From an uncultured Ruminococcus sp. (GTDB lineage: Bacteria; Bacillota; Clostridia; Oscillospirales; Acutalibacteraceae), in the NCBI GenBank assembly GCA_902773155.1, contig CACYDK010000136.1, positions 1 through 6,361 of the forward strand: 6,361 nt of DNA. Direction: 5' to 3'. Below, in pieces: positions 1 to 6,361 of the stretch. The notes under the pieces are model-generated. The model was not told the DNA's origin, made no database searches, and saw nothing but the letters and a program-made list of their open reading frames with translations. The stretch's first letter is position 1; every line of letters begins with the position of its first letter. The position numbers and the translations under genes were made by a program.

Positions 1-1359
1 CATAAAATCAGGGGCGGCGTTTTCCTTGAACCATTTTTCAATCTGGTCTGTATATAGGGAATAGGAGGTCAGCCAGTTGATCGCCGGGAAATGTCTCTTA
101 TATGCAAGGTTAGCGTCGAGACCCCAGAACACTTTTACAATACGTAACGTGGCCTGAGAAACAGGCTCCGAGATGTCTCCTCCGGGAGGCGATACGGCTC
201 CGATAACTGAGAGCGCGCCCTCGGTATCCTCTGTACCGTTTACAATCACGCGACCTGCTCTCTCGTAGAACTGCGCGAGACGGCTTCCGAGGTAGGCGGG
301 GTAGCCTTCCTCACCGGGCATTTCCTCAAGACGTCCTGACATCTCACGGAGAGCCTCAGCCCAACGAGAGGTTGAGTCGGCCATAAGAGCTACAGTATAG
401 CCCATATCACGGAAATACTCGGCGATTGTTATACCCGTGTAAATAGAAGCCTCACGAGCCGCAACGGGCATATCGGAAGTGTTCGCTATGAGAACTGTCC
501 TTTCCATAAGAGAGTTGCCGGTTCTCGGATCCTTAAGCTCAGGGAATTCGTTAAGAACGTCGGTCATCTCGTTACCGCGCTCACCGCAACCAATGTAAAC
601 GATTATATCTGCCGCAGCCCATTTTGCGAGCTGGTGCTGAACAACAGTTTTACCCGAGCCGAAGGGGCCCGGTACGGCCGCAACGCCGCCCTTAGCGAGC
701 GGGAAGAGGGTATCTATAGGTCTCTGGCCGGTTGTGAGCAGAATATCGGGCGAAAGCTTGCGCTTGTAAGGCCTTCCGACTCGGACAGGCCAGGTTGTGA
801 ACATTTTCACCTCAACGTCAGCACCGTCGCAGTCTATGACAGCTACAACTTCGTCAAGGGTAAACTCGCCCTCTTTAATACTTTTTACTGTACCGTTCAC
901 CTTGTTGGGCGTCATTATTTTGTGGAGCACGGCTGCGGTTTCCTGAACTGTTCCGAGAACGTCGCCGGCGTTTACTCTGTCGCCCTCCTTAACGGCGGGC
1001 TTAAACGACCATTTTTTTCCGTGATCGAGAGAGGGAACGTCTACGCCTCTTTTAAGGTTTGTTCCTGCCTCTTTCATTATTTCGTTCAGAGGTCTCTGTA
1101 TACCATCGTAAATAGCTCCGATAAGACCGGGGCCGAGTTCAACGGAGAGAGGCGCTCCTGTGGAAACAACCTGTTCACCGGGGCCAAGGCCGGAGGTTTC
1201 CTCATAAACCTGAATAGACGCCTTGTCTCCGTGCATTTCAATTATTTCGCCGATAAGTCTCTGTTCGCTTACACGCACAACGTCGAACATATTGGCGTCA
1301 CGCATTCCGTCCGCGATAACGAGCGGACCTGCTACCTTCGTTATAATTCCTGTTTTCAA
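1..1359 (-). CDS. ntpA: V-type ATPase catalytic subunit A (partial, C-terminus outside window)
   Basis: This is the nucleotide-binding catalytic subunit of the V1 head, which hydrolyses or makes ATP in alternation with subunit B. The 453 residues present show an N-terminal beta-barrel (about 1-70), the A-subunit-specific insert (about 110-190) and the RecA-like core. The P-loop GPFGSGKT is at 231-238 (Lys237, Thr238). The GER motif at 259-261 supplies the catalytic Glu260, and the conserved segment [13 protein letters not shown] starts at 327. [12 protein letters not shown] near 425-436 is also typical. Family members run to about 590 residues, so roughly the last 140 (the helical C-terminal domain) are missing because the window ends. 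The start is a TTG at 1359-1357, 7 nt after GAGGTG, and it gives the family N-terminus [14 protein letters not shown]. The first ATG (residue 19, at 1305) would remove part of the barrel. The SD overlaps the stop codon of the preceding gene, suggesting translational coupling. Confidence 0.97.
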   Translation of the reverse strand, partial: MKTGIITKVAGPLVIADGMRDANMFDVVRVSEQRLIGEIIEMHGDKASIQVYEETSGLGPGEQVVSTGAPLSVELGPGLIGAIYDGIQRPLNEIMKEAGTNLKRGVDVPSLDHGKKWSFKPAVKEGDRVNAGDVLGTVQETAAVLHKIMTPNKVNGTVKSIKEGEFTLDEVVAVIDCDGADVEVKMFTTWPVRVGRPYKRKLSPDILLTTGQRPIDTLFPLAKGGVAAVPGPFGSGKTVVQHQLAKWAAADIIVYIGCGERGNEMTDVLNEFPELKDPRTGNSLMERTVLIANTSDMPVAAREASIYTGITIAEYFRDMGYTVALMADSTSRWAEALREMSGRLEEMPGEEGYPAYLGSRLAQFYERAGRVIVNGTEDTEGALSVIGAVSPPGGDISEPVSQATLRIVKVFWGLDANLAYKRHFPAINWLTSYSLYTDQIEKWFKENAAPDFM

Positions 1360-1366
1360 ATTCTTA

Positions 1367-1372
1367 CACCTC
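1367..1372 (-). promoter_or_regulatory. Ribosome binding site that decides the TTG start of subunit A
   Basis: GAGGTG (minus strand) lies 7 nt before the TTG at 1359 and shares bases with the TGA stop of the preceding gene (1373-1371). The first in-frame ATG, at 1305, is too far away to use this site. Confidence 0.8.
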
Positions 1373-1694
1373 AATCGTTGAAGATAATATCGGAACCGAC
1401 CGCTTTCTCAACAAAGGATGAGAGTCTTGCTCTGCCGGTGTTTTTGTTGCCGATAACTCCGGGAACCGGGATGACCGCCGGAGTGATTCGCTCGCTGTAG
1501 CGGGCTCTTTCTTTTTCACAGGCTGAGTAGACCTGTTCGGTAACATATATAATAGCGTAGCGGTCGCTGTCAGCGACATTTCTTAGGAGATGTGCCGCGT
1601 CGTCGCCTTCTGTGCAGGGATAGATGTCTATTCCGATGGCCGAAAAGCCCTTTATGCTTTCGGAGTCGCCTATAACGGCGATATTCTTAGCCAT
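1371..1694 (-). CDS. ntpG: V-type ATPase central-stalk subunit F (NtpG in Enterococcus naming)
   Basis: This small soluble subunit binds subunit D in the rotating central axle and helps regulate ATPase activity. The 107-residue product matches the usual length of about 100-110. It has the alternating beta/alpha pattern of the family: strand KNIAVIGD at 3-10, strand [11 protein letters not shown] near 46-56, and the typical proline-rich turn [10 protein letters not shown] near 70-79. The start is the ATG at 1694. It overlaps the end of the subunit C gene by 8 nt, and only a weak SD (GTGAG) lies upstream, so translation probably depends on ribosomes finishing the C gene. The frame stays open upstream to 1952, but that extension lies inside the C gene in another frame and resembles nothing in this family, so I reject it. 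The name differs between systems: F in general V/A-ATPase usage, NtpG in E. hirae. Confidence 0.93.
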   Translation of the reverse strand: MAKNIAVIGDSESIKGFSAIGIDIYPCTEGDDAAHLLRNVADSDRYAIIYVTEQVYSACEKERARYSERITPAVIPVPGVIGNKNTGRARLSSFVEKAVGSDIIFND

Positions 1695-2658
1695 AGATCT
1701 CACGCAGCCTTTCTCTAATAGTTTCGCTACCGCTCTTTGTCCTGATTCCGCTCGCGATAATGTGGATAACCTTCTTCTCGGACTCATTAGCCAGGTAATA
1801 GCCCAGGATCGGCTCCGCGCCTTCGCTTGTACGCTTACAGCTTTCCTTAGCCATAATAATGAGCTTATTGTCCACAAATCTCTCGAATAGTGAGGGAGAG
1901 CGCTTAAATTCCTCGATCGCCTTTGAGCACCCGTATTCGCTGAACTTTGCAAGCTCGTCTATGAGATAATCAAAGCCCTTCAGTACTGCGTTGATTACCG
2001 TAGCGTGCCTGAAATCCTTAACTTCGCATAACGCGTCCTCAAGAAAATCACGTCCGGCGCCTGTTTTTGAGCACCTAATGGCAATCTTAATATTATTATA
2101 GAACACGAGAGTGTTGAAATAATCCTTTAAAAACTCCGACTTATACTCCGACGAGAGCTCGAGCATATACTTCATAGCGGCGCAGTCGATTACAGCGTCG
2201 CTCTCTCTGGCGTCGCCCTTGTGGGTAATTAGATCGTATGCCTTGTCAGAGGCCTCACCGAGCCATGCGGGGAGTAGCGAGCCTTTTCTGCCCTCTACTG
2301 CCTTTTTCATAATATCTATGTCTATCGTAGCGGGGCTCATAAGTAAATGCTCATATTTTCTGGCGGACATAGTGCCCTTTAGAATTACCTTGAGATTATG
2401 GATATCGTTCTGGATAAGGAAGGGTTTGAAGATATTGAAATCCGGAGCGACGCCCCTGAGATACTCCCACGTTTTGTCTGTGTGGTCGTTTATTATCTCG
2501 TTGATATCCTTACCCTCGCCGTAGCCCTTGTCGATGAGCTGATTTATGAGCTCTTCCTCGTTTTTAGAAGAAAGAAGCTGCTCGATATCGGAGCTTGTGA
2601 GCAGGGATTTCTCCTTTGCTCTTACGGAGCCTATGGAAAACTCATATGATAAACTCAT
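1687..2658 (-). CDS. ntpC: V-type ATPase subunit C (d-like rotor socket)
   Basis: This subunit sits on the cytoplasmic face of the proteolipid ring and couples it to the central axle (D and F/G subunits). It corresponds to eukaryotic subunit d. The 323-residue, mostly helical product is near the family length of about 330. Recognisable family features are the N-terminal stretch YEFSIGSVRAKEKSLL (5-20), the segment NDIHNLKVILK (84-94), and repeated helices carrying conserved Arg and acidic residues, such as IRCSKTGAGRDFLEDALC around 197-214. No membrane segments or signal peptide are visible, as expected. The ATG start at 2658 is preceded by AAGGGGGA at 2664-2671, which covers the stop codon of the E gene. 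The stop at 1687-1689 lies inside the start of the next gene (8-nt overlap). Confidence 0.95.
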   Translation of the reverse strand: MSLSYEFSIGSVRAKEKSLLTSSDIEQLLSSKNEEELINQLIDKGYGEGKDINEIINDHTDKTWEYLRGVAPDFNIFKPFLIQNDIHNLKVILKGTMSARKYEHLLMSPATIDIDIMKKAVEGRKGSLLPAWLGEASDKAYDLITHKGDARESDAVIDCAAMKYMLELSSEYKSEFLKDYFNTLVFYNNIKIAIRCSKTGAGRDFLEDALCEVKDFRHATVINAVLKGFDYLIDELAKFSEYGCSKAIEEFKRSPSLFERFVDNKLIIMAKESCKRTSEGAEPILGYYLANESEKKVIHIIASGIRTKSGSETIRERLREIYG

Positions 2659-2669
2659 AAAAATCCCCC

Positions 2670-3251
2670 TTACTCCGCGAACAGCTCACGGTTGATATAG
2701 TCCTCGAGTTCGTCTCGCTTTGCGGAAACAATTGCGAAAAAGTCCATATTCTCCTCAACGTCTCCGCATTTAAGAATAAAGCCTCCGGTAATATCCGCGG
2801 GCTCACGGCTTACATCTGCGCTGAGCCCGGCCGCGGCTAATCTGCCTGAGAAATCGCCGGGCAGACGAGCTAAGTCTTTTTCATTAAGATAAACCGTTCC
2901 GCTCATACCGCTGAGCGTCGAGGCGATTTTATAAATGAATTCAAAATAGCCATTGTCGTCAAGACCTGTGAGATAGTTAAGAATCATATCCACGGTTTTA
3001 TCGATTTCCTCTCTGCGCTTTTTGAGAAGTGCGTTTCGGATTTCGAGTTCGGCTCTGCTTTTTGACGACGCTGTGAGCTGAGTCTTTTTTCTCTCTGCCT
3101 TAGCCATAATTTCAGCGCTAACTTTGTCAGCCTCGAGCTTTGCCTTTGCGAGGATCTCCCCGCGCTGTTTTTCGGCGTCCGCTTCGATGGCTTTAACGCT
3201 TTCGTCACAGTCTGACATAATACGGCTGAGTATCTTGTCCTTGCCGTTCAT
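2670..3251 (-). CDS. ntpE: V-type ATPase peripheral-stalk subunit E
   Basis: This subunit forms the outer stator stalk with the small G/H-type subunit (encoded first in this operon), joining the catalytic head to membrane subunit I so that the head does not rotate. The 193-residue product is close to the usual length of about 190-200. Residues 1 to about 92 are charged, rich in Ala, Glu and Lys, and without proline, as expected for a long helix or right-handed coiled coil. Residues from about 98 form the globular head-binding domain. The C-terminal family signature is visible as GGFILKCGDVEENMDF (156-171) followed by a helix ending in INRELF. The ATG at 3251 has a good SD (AAAGGTGGTG, 3257-3266). 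The gap to the proteolipid gene is 28 nt, and the stop is 11 nt before the next start. Confidence 0.95.
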   Translation of the reverse strand: MNGKDKILSRIMSDCDESVKAIEADAEKQRGEILAKAKLEADKVSAEIMAKAERKKTQLTASSKSRAELEIRNALLKKRREEIDKTVDMILNYLTGLDDNGYFEFIYKIASTLSGMSGTVYLNEKDLARLPGDFSGRLAAAGLSADVSREPADITGGFILKCGDVEENMDFFAIVSAKRDELEDYINRELFAE

Positions 3252-3279
3252 ACAGACACCACCTTTCAGAATATCTGTA

Positions 3280-3753
3280 TTAAATGTTGAGAGCGGGTAC
3301 GGAGATAACTACGAGAAGCGATACGATAAAGGAGAGAAGAGCGTAGATTTCTACGAGAGTAACGGATACCATAGCCTTAGAGAAGTTTTTGTCATCCTTA
3401 GCGCTCATCGCGATACCCGAGACAGCAGCCTTTCCCTGTGCAAAGCCGGAAACCATACCGCCGATACCGATAGCGAGAGCCGCGCCCAAGAAAGCGAGTC
3501 CCTGTCCCATTGTGGGAGCCGCGCCGCCTAATACACCGCAGTTTACAAGAATAAGGAAGCCAACGATGAAGCCGTAGAGACCCTGTGTACCGGGAAGAAG
3601 AGTTAATACGAGCATTTTACCAAACTTGGAAGAATCCTCGGAGAGAACTCCCATCGATGCCTGAGCTGCTCCTCCTACGCCTTTGGCAGAACCGAAGCCT
3701 GCAAGTGCCGTTGCTATAGAAGCGCCTACTAATGCGAAAAACATACCATTCAT
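3280..3753 (-). CDS. ntpK: V-type ATPase proteolipid subunit K (c-ring, probable Na+-binding)
   Basis: This membrane protein forms the ion-carrying rotor ring. The 157-residue product is a duplicated helical hairpin with four membrane helices, at about 5-28, 47-72, 83-106 and 128-154. Both halves carry a Gly/Ala-rich first helix (GASIATALAGFGSAKG and GAALAIGIGGMVSGFAQG). The ion-binding carboxylate is Glu135 in VTLVEIYALL in helix 4. The matching position in helix 2 is Gln57 in LLPGTQGLYGF, so each four-helix subunit has a single carboxylate. Leu53, Thr56, Gln57, Tyr60, Gln106 and Glu135 line up with the E. hirae NtpK Na+-site residues Leu61, Thr64, Gln65, Tyr68, Gln110 and Glu139. This supports Na+ coupling but does not prove it. 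The ATG start overlaps the stop of the I gene (ATGA), and a consensus AGGAGG lies 10 nt upstream. That fits the need for many copies per complex. Confidence 0.97.
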   Translation of the reverse strand: MNGMFFALVGASIATALAGFGSAKGVGGAAQASMGVLSEDSSKFGKMLVLTLLPGTQGLYGFIVGFLILVNCGVLGGAAPTMGQGLAFLGAALAIGIGGMVSGFAQGKAAVSGIAMSAKDDKNFSKAMVSVTLVEIYALLSFIVSLLVVISVPALNI

Positions 3754-5735
3754 TTTATTTTTTCCTCCTGAATTTTAATATATTTGCTATTCAGCGAGAA
3801 CGGCTCAAATTCTTTGCCGCCGCCCTCGTAGAATTTACTGAACATTTCTACGTATTGAAGTCTCATAGTATGAACATATGAGCCCAAAGCGTTTAAGCCT
3901 ATGTTGATAGCGTGACCAATCAACATAATGATTACCAGTATTACAGAGCCGAATATGCTTGTACCGAACATTGTAGCCAGCATATTGAACACCTGCGCCA
4001 TAACTCCGGTTGTAAGTCCGAGAGCCAGAAGTCTTGAATAGCTGAGCAGGTCGCTGATGTAGCTCGTAACGTCGTATAATGAGGCGAGACCTCCTATAAC
4101 CTTGCCGAAGCCTTTTTTGTTGCGCCCTTGAGTGAGTACAAGTCCGACTGCGCTGAACAAAGCGATACCAACTCCGATATAGAACACAAGCTGAGTTGTG
4201 GCCATTCCAACAGCCAGCACCGCAAAGCCCGTGAGCATAAGCATCCAGAATCCCGTATCAAAGAAAGCGGCCTTATAGTCCTTTTCTTTTAAGCATATGT
4301 AGAACTTACAGCCCATACCGACGAGTATATGAACAAGACCGAACGCGATCGAGATTATCATCAGCATAAGCGCGTCCTTCTGTGGGTCGATGGTAGGCCA
4401 CGGAAGCAGCTCCTTCATTGTAATCGACGAGCCGGAGAAGTGATTGTAGAGAGTCGCAGGTGCGTCTCCGAAAATACTTCCGAATACAAGTCCCCAGAAC
4501 AAGGTCGAAACTCCGCAGTACTGGAAGAGCTTTAGGTTGTTGCGCATTTTCTCGTCAGGCTTAAATACCTTCAGGACGATACCGATAGCGATCACCATAA
4601 GAAGTCCGTAACCCGCGTCGGAGAACATCATTCCAAAGAAGAAGTAGAAGAAGAAAGCGAGCAGGGGAGTAGGGTCGATATCCGCGTGAGACGGAGCCGC
4701 GTACATTGTGAGAATACTCTGCGCAGGCTTTGCAAAGCGGTTGTTCTTGAGCTTTACGGGAGCGTCGTCTCCTGCGTCCTCAAACTCGATATAACAGGCC
4801 GCGACTCTGTCGCAAAGGGCGGTTAGCTTGTCGCAGTCCTCCTCGGGAATGTAGCCGTTTATCACAAAAACGTGACGTGTATGGTCAAGCTCATTTATTA
4901 CGTTGTACTTGTCAGCCCTGATCCTAAAATAATCCTGAGTAACTTTTATTTCTTCGCGCTTTTCAGCAAAGCTCTTTATCTCTTCGATCGCCTTTTCCGA
5001 TTCGACTGATAATTCAGCGAGTCGCTTGTTGAGTCTTTCAGCCTTGACCTTCGGCGTATGAGTCGTCTGAGCCATTGGACGTGCAAAGCCGATAGCTCTC
5101 AGGGCGTCCTCTGCCATTGTTTTTTGACTTATGGGCGCGAACAGCACGAGACAGGTCATATTGTGCTCGGTATGCTGAATCTCAAACTCAAACTCAAGCT
5201 TCGGGTTTTCCTCCGCGAGTCTTTCGGAAAGCTTTTTTTCGTCGTATTCTTCGGGAAGAGTACCGATAAAAACAGCCGTTGATTTTGTATCGGAGGTGTT
5301 TATCGGGATATCGAGTCCCTGCCATGCCTCGAGCTGAGCGAGAGAGGTTTTGATTCTGATAGCTTCCGAAGCGTTGTCTGTGCAGATTTTGTTCAAATCT
5401 ACTATCCTTCTGCACACGCTCATTACATCAGAGGCGTTTTTAGCAATTTCACCGATTTCGTCCGGATCGACCTCTCTGCGTCCCGCAAAGGAGGAGAGGA
5501 GTCCCTTTTTCTCCTTAACGTTGTCATCGAGTATTTTAAGAGCCTGTTCAGTTAGGCTCACGTTCCGTTCGAAAACCTGGGTCTGAGAGGTCATATTGAC
5601 CTTTGAAAAGCCCTTCTCAGATTTATCTCCACGCTTGATCTGAATCAAAGCGCTGTCCTGGAGATGTTCAAGCAGAGCTTTTCGGTCGTCTCTCAGCGAG
5701 ATTATCCGAACTCTTTTCATTTTCATTTTTGCCAA
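3750..5735 (-). CDS. ntpI: V-type ATPase membrane stator subunit I (a-subunit)
   Basis: This subunit provides the two ion half-channels next to the proteolipid ring and anchors the peripheral stalks. The 661-residue product matches the family length of about 650. Residues 1 to about 350 form the cytoplasmic arm, with charged helical stretches around 55-120 and 227-275. The membrane domain runs from about 357 to 625, starting with the Phe-rich PLLAFFFYFFFGMMFSDAGYG and showing about eight hydrophobic segments. The essential channel arginine is Arg568 in LSYSRLLALGL. A second conserved Arg625 lies in HTMRLQYVEMFSKFYEGGG near the C-terminus. These match the E. hirae pair at about 573 and 629. 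I chose the TTG at 5735 because GGTGA lies about 7 nt upstream and the product MAKMKMKRVRIIS fits the family. In-frame ATGs at 5726 and 5720 are alternatives with poor SD spacing. Confidence 0.97.
   Translation of the reverse strand: MAKMKMKRVRIISLRDDRKALLEHLQDSALIQIKRGDKSEKGFSKVNMTSQTQVFERNVSLTEQALKILDDNVKEKKGLLSSFAGRREVDPDEIGEIAKNASDVMSVCRRIVDLNKICTDNASEAIRIKTSLAQLEAWQGLDIPINTSDTKSTAVFIGTLPEEYDEKKLSERLAEENPKLEFEFEIQHTEHNMTCLVLFAPISQKTMAEDALRAIGFARPMAQTTHTPKVKAERLNKRLAELSVESEKAIEEIKSFAEKREEIKVTQDYFRIRADKYNVINELDHTRHVFVINGYIPEEDCDKLTALCDRVAACYIEFEDAGDDAPVKLKNNRFAKPAQSILTMYAAPSHADIDPTPLLAFFFYFFFGMMFSDAGYGLLMVIAIGIVLKVFKPDEKMRNNLKLFQYCGVSTLFWGLVFGSIFGDAPATLYNHFSGSSITMKELLPWPTIDPQKDALMLMIISIAFGLVHILVGMGCKFYICLKEKDYKAAFFDTGFWMLMLTGFAVLAVGMATTQLVFYIGVGIALFSAVGLVLTQGRNKKGFGKVIGGLASLYDVTSYISDLLSYSRLLALGLTTGVMAQVFNMLATMFGTSIFGSVILVIIMLIGHAINIGLNALGSYVHTMRLQYVEMFSKFYEGGGKEFEPFSLNSKYIKIQEEKIK
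3764..3769 (-). promoter_or_regulatory. Consensus ribosome binding site of the proteolipid gene
   Basis: AGGAGG on the minus strand lies 10 nt before the ATG of the K gene, inside the last codons of the I gene, whose TGA overlaps that ATG as ATGA. It is the only six-base consensus SD in the operon, and it serves the subunit needed in most copies. It also fixes the start at 3753 rather than the second ATG at 3744. Confidence 0.85.
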
Positions 5736-5767
5736 TTTTATATCACCACACTTTTCTCATGGACAGG

Positions 5768-6079
5768 TCAGCACAGAACCGAGTCAACCGCGCCCCTGAT
5801 CACCTTATCGCGATTCTTATCGGCCAGAGATGAAATTCTGTCGCAATTCTGAGCAGCGGCTGCCAACGATTTTTCATATAAGATATCGCTCTCGGCTTTG
5901 ACCTCGTCAAAGAGTTTTTCCGCGTTTTTCTCCGCGGAGAGCCTTGCGTTATCAACTATCGCATCCGCTTCCTTCCCGGCGTCAGCAATATAGTCATCGG
6001 CTTTTTTCCTAGCCTCAGATTCGCGCTGTTTAGCTTCTTCTTCGGCCGAAATTATTGCGTCTAACATATCTTTTGCCAT
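5768..6079 (-). CDS. ntpF: V-type ATPase small peripheral-stalk subunit (G/H type; NtpF in Enterococcus)
   Basis: This is the first gene of the operon. The 103-residue product is almost wholly helical, with no proline and an alternating charged/Ala pattern: AIISAEEEAKQRESEARKKA (8-27), then further Ala/Glu/Lys/Asp-rich helix to about residue 95. That is typical of the small subunit that winds around subunit E in the peripheral stalk. Sequence identity in this family is low, so the call rests on coiled-coil character, length (about 100-110 is usual) and position directly before the I gene, exactly as in E. hirae. Generic annotation may call it subunit G or H. The ATG at 6079 has a strong SD (AAGGAGTG, 6085-6092) at 5-nt spacing. 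The gene ends 32 nt before the I gene, with no terminator between them. Confidence 0.88.
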   Translation of the reverse strand: MAKDMLDAIISAEEEAKQRESEARKKADDYIADAGKEADAIVDNARLSAEKNAEKLFDEVKAESDILYEKSLAAAAQNCDRISSLADKNRDKVIRGAVDSVLC

Positions 6080-6102
6080 GGTAACACTCCTTTTTTAGGA
6101 AT

Positions 6103-6152
6103 TTGAATATAATTCATTATTTGATTATAGCATATATACAATTTATATTCAA
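6103..6152. repeat. 10-bp perfect inverted repeat flanking the operon -10 box (candidate operator)
   Basis: On the plus strand TTGAATATAA (6103-6112) and TTATATTCAA (6143-6152) are exact reverse complements separated by 30 nt. The arm centres are 40 bp apart, and the midpoint falls in the operon -10 hexamer. One arm covers the -35 box; the other lies at about +6 to +15 of the transcript. Only one arm would be in the RNA, so it cannot act as an RNA hairpin. The region is very AT-rich, so chance remains possible. Confidence 0.4.
6124..6152 (-). promoter_or_regulatory. Promoter of the V-ATPase operon
   Basis: Read on the minus strand, the -35 box is TTGAAT (6152-6147) and the -10 box is a perfect TATAAT (6129-6124), with a 17-nt spacer. 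A TGC directly before the -10 box makes it an extended -10 promoter. Transcription would start near 6117, giving a 5' leader of about 38 nt before the first ATG at 6079. It is the only good minus-strand promoter I see upstream of the operon. Confidence 0.85.
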
Positions 6153-6237
6153 CATTTTACTCGGTTAAAATTTAGACAATTTTATATTTTTGCACAAATC
6201 CCATGACTTTATCGATTGCAATAACGCAAACTTATTC

Positions 6238-6266
6238 TTGACAAAATCTGAATTTGATAGTAGAAT
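6238..6266 (+). promoter_or_regulatory. Sigma-70/sigma-A promoter of the tRNA-Ser gene
   Basis: A perfect -35 box TTGACA (6238-6243) is followed by an exact 17-nt spacer and the -10 box TAGAAT (6261-6266), one mismatch from consensus. Transcription would start at about 6272-6274, leaving a leader of only 8-10 nt before the mature tRNA at 6282, a usual layout for stable RNA genes. Confidence 0.88.
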
Positions 6267-6281
6267 GGTTAGGCAATATAC

Positions 6282-6361
6282 GGAAGCGTATCGAAGTGGT
6301 CATAACGGGCCTGACTCGAAATCAGGTAGTCCTCACGGGCTCGTGGGTTCGAATCCCACCG
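6282..6361 (+). tRNA. tRNA-Ser (anticodon CGA), 3' end cut by window
   Basis: This is a class II (long variable arm) tRNA reading the Ser codon UCG. The 5' acceptor strand is GGAAGCG (6282-6288). The D arm uses TCG/CGG (6291-6293 with 6306-6308, one U-G pair) and contains the GG of the D loop. The anticodon stem CCTGA/TCAGG (6310-6314 with 6322-6326) closes the loop CTCGAAA, placing anticodon CGA at 6317-6319. The variable arm AGTCC/GGGCT (6328-6332 with 6337-6341) has a 4-nt loop. The T arm is GTGGG, loop TTCGAAT, CCCAC (6343-6359). The last two bases of the window, CG, begin the 3' acceptor strand and pair with the 5' strand. About five more acceptor bases and the discriminator lie outside the window. 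Confidence 0.97.

Noticed and set aside
634..1500. Long open frame (288 codons) on the plus strand
   Set aside because: It lies antisense to subunit A, crosses into the next gene, and has no family-like sequence or upstream signals. It is open only because of the codon bias of the real gene on the other strand.
1695..1952. N-terminal extension of the small F/NtpG subunit to 193 residues
   Set aside because: The extra 86 residues overlap the subunit C gene in another frame and match nothing in the family. The ATG at 1694 gives the normal 107-residue protein.
3267..3277. Small hairpin CAGA-ATA-TCTG between the K and E genes
   Set aside because: A 4-bp stem with a 3-nt loop and no following T-run is too weak for a terminator. 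The gap is only 28 nt and the operon clearly continues.
6155..6170. Partial palindrome TTTTA...TAAAA upstream of the operon promoter
   Set aside because: The 5-bp A/T-only arms around a 6-nt centre are expected by chance in such AT-rich DNA.
6153..6237. Possible extra promoter or small RNA in the gap between the two divergent promoters
   Set aside because: I checked both strands: no well-spaced -35/-10 pair, strong hairpin with a T-run or open frame with an SD stands out.
1..6361. Novel system, mobile element, CRISPR array or defence gene
   Set aside because: Every gene is a recognisable V-type ATPase subunit or a tRNA, with no repeats of array type, transposase motifs or unexplained open frames.

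Overview
This window carries most of an operon for a bacterial V-type (V/A-type) rotary ATPase. All its genes are on the minus strand, and a serine tRNA gene points the other way at the right-hand edge. The codon use, moderate GC content in the genes, AT-rich intergenic region, strong Shine-Dalgarno (SD) sequences, TTG starts and Enterococcus-like gene order suggest a Firmicute, most plausibly an anaerobic clostridial (Ruminococcus/Oscillospiraceae-like) species. The taxon is inferred from general character, not from a marker gene.

Reading the minus strand from the right, a sigma-70/sigma-A promoter (-10 at 6124-6129, -35 at 6147-6152) drives seven tightly packed genes. They are the small peripheral-stalk subunit (ntpF/ahaH type, 5768-6079), the membrane stator subunit I/a (3750-5735), the proteolipid rotor subunit K/c (3280-3753), peripheral-stalk subunit E (2670-3251), subunit C/d (1687-2658), the small central-stalk subunit (family name F, Enterococcus name NtpG, 1371-1694) and catalytic subunit A (1-1359, cut by the window edge). 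Gaps are at most about 32 nt. I/K and C/G overlap by 4 and 8 nt, and several SD sites lie on the stop codon of the preceding gene. This is the order of the Enterococcus hirae Na+-ATPase operon (ntpFIKECGABHDJ), so ntpB and ntpD probably follow just outside the left edge.

Together the products form a rotary ion pump or ATP synthase. A, with the missing B, forms the catalytic head. G (with the missing D) and C form the central axle and socket. The K ring and I carry ions across the membrane. E and F tether the head to I. The proteolipid keeps the full set of residues that bind Na+ in E. hirae NtpK, so a Na+-coupled enzyme is the best prediction.

The intergenic region 6080-6281 holds the operon promoter, a 10-bp inverted repeat centred on its -10 box, and a divergent promoter (TTGACA, 17-nt spacer, TAGAAT) for a tRNA-Ser with anticodon CGA whose 3' end is cut off. 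I see no mobile element, CRISPR array, toxin or defence gene, or novel system. This is a conserved housekeeping or bioenergetic region, and the points worth a second look are ion specificity, start codons and promoter architecture.
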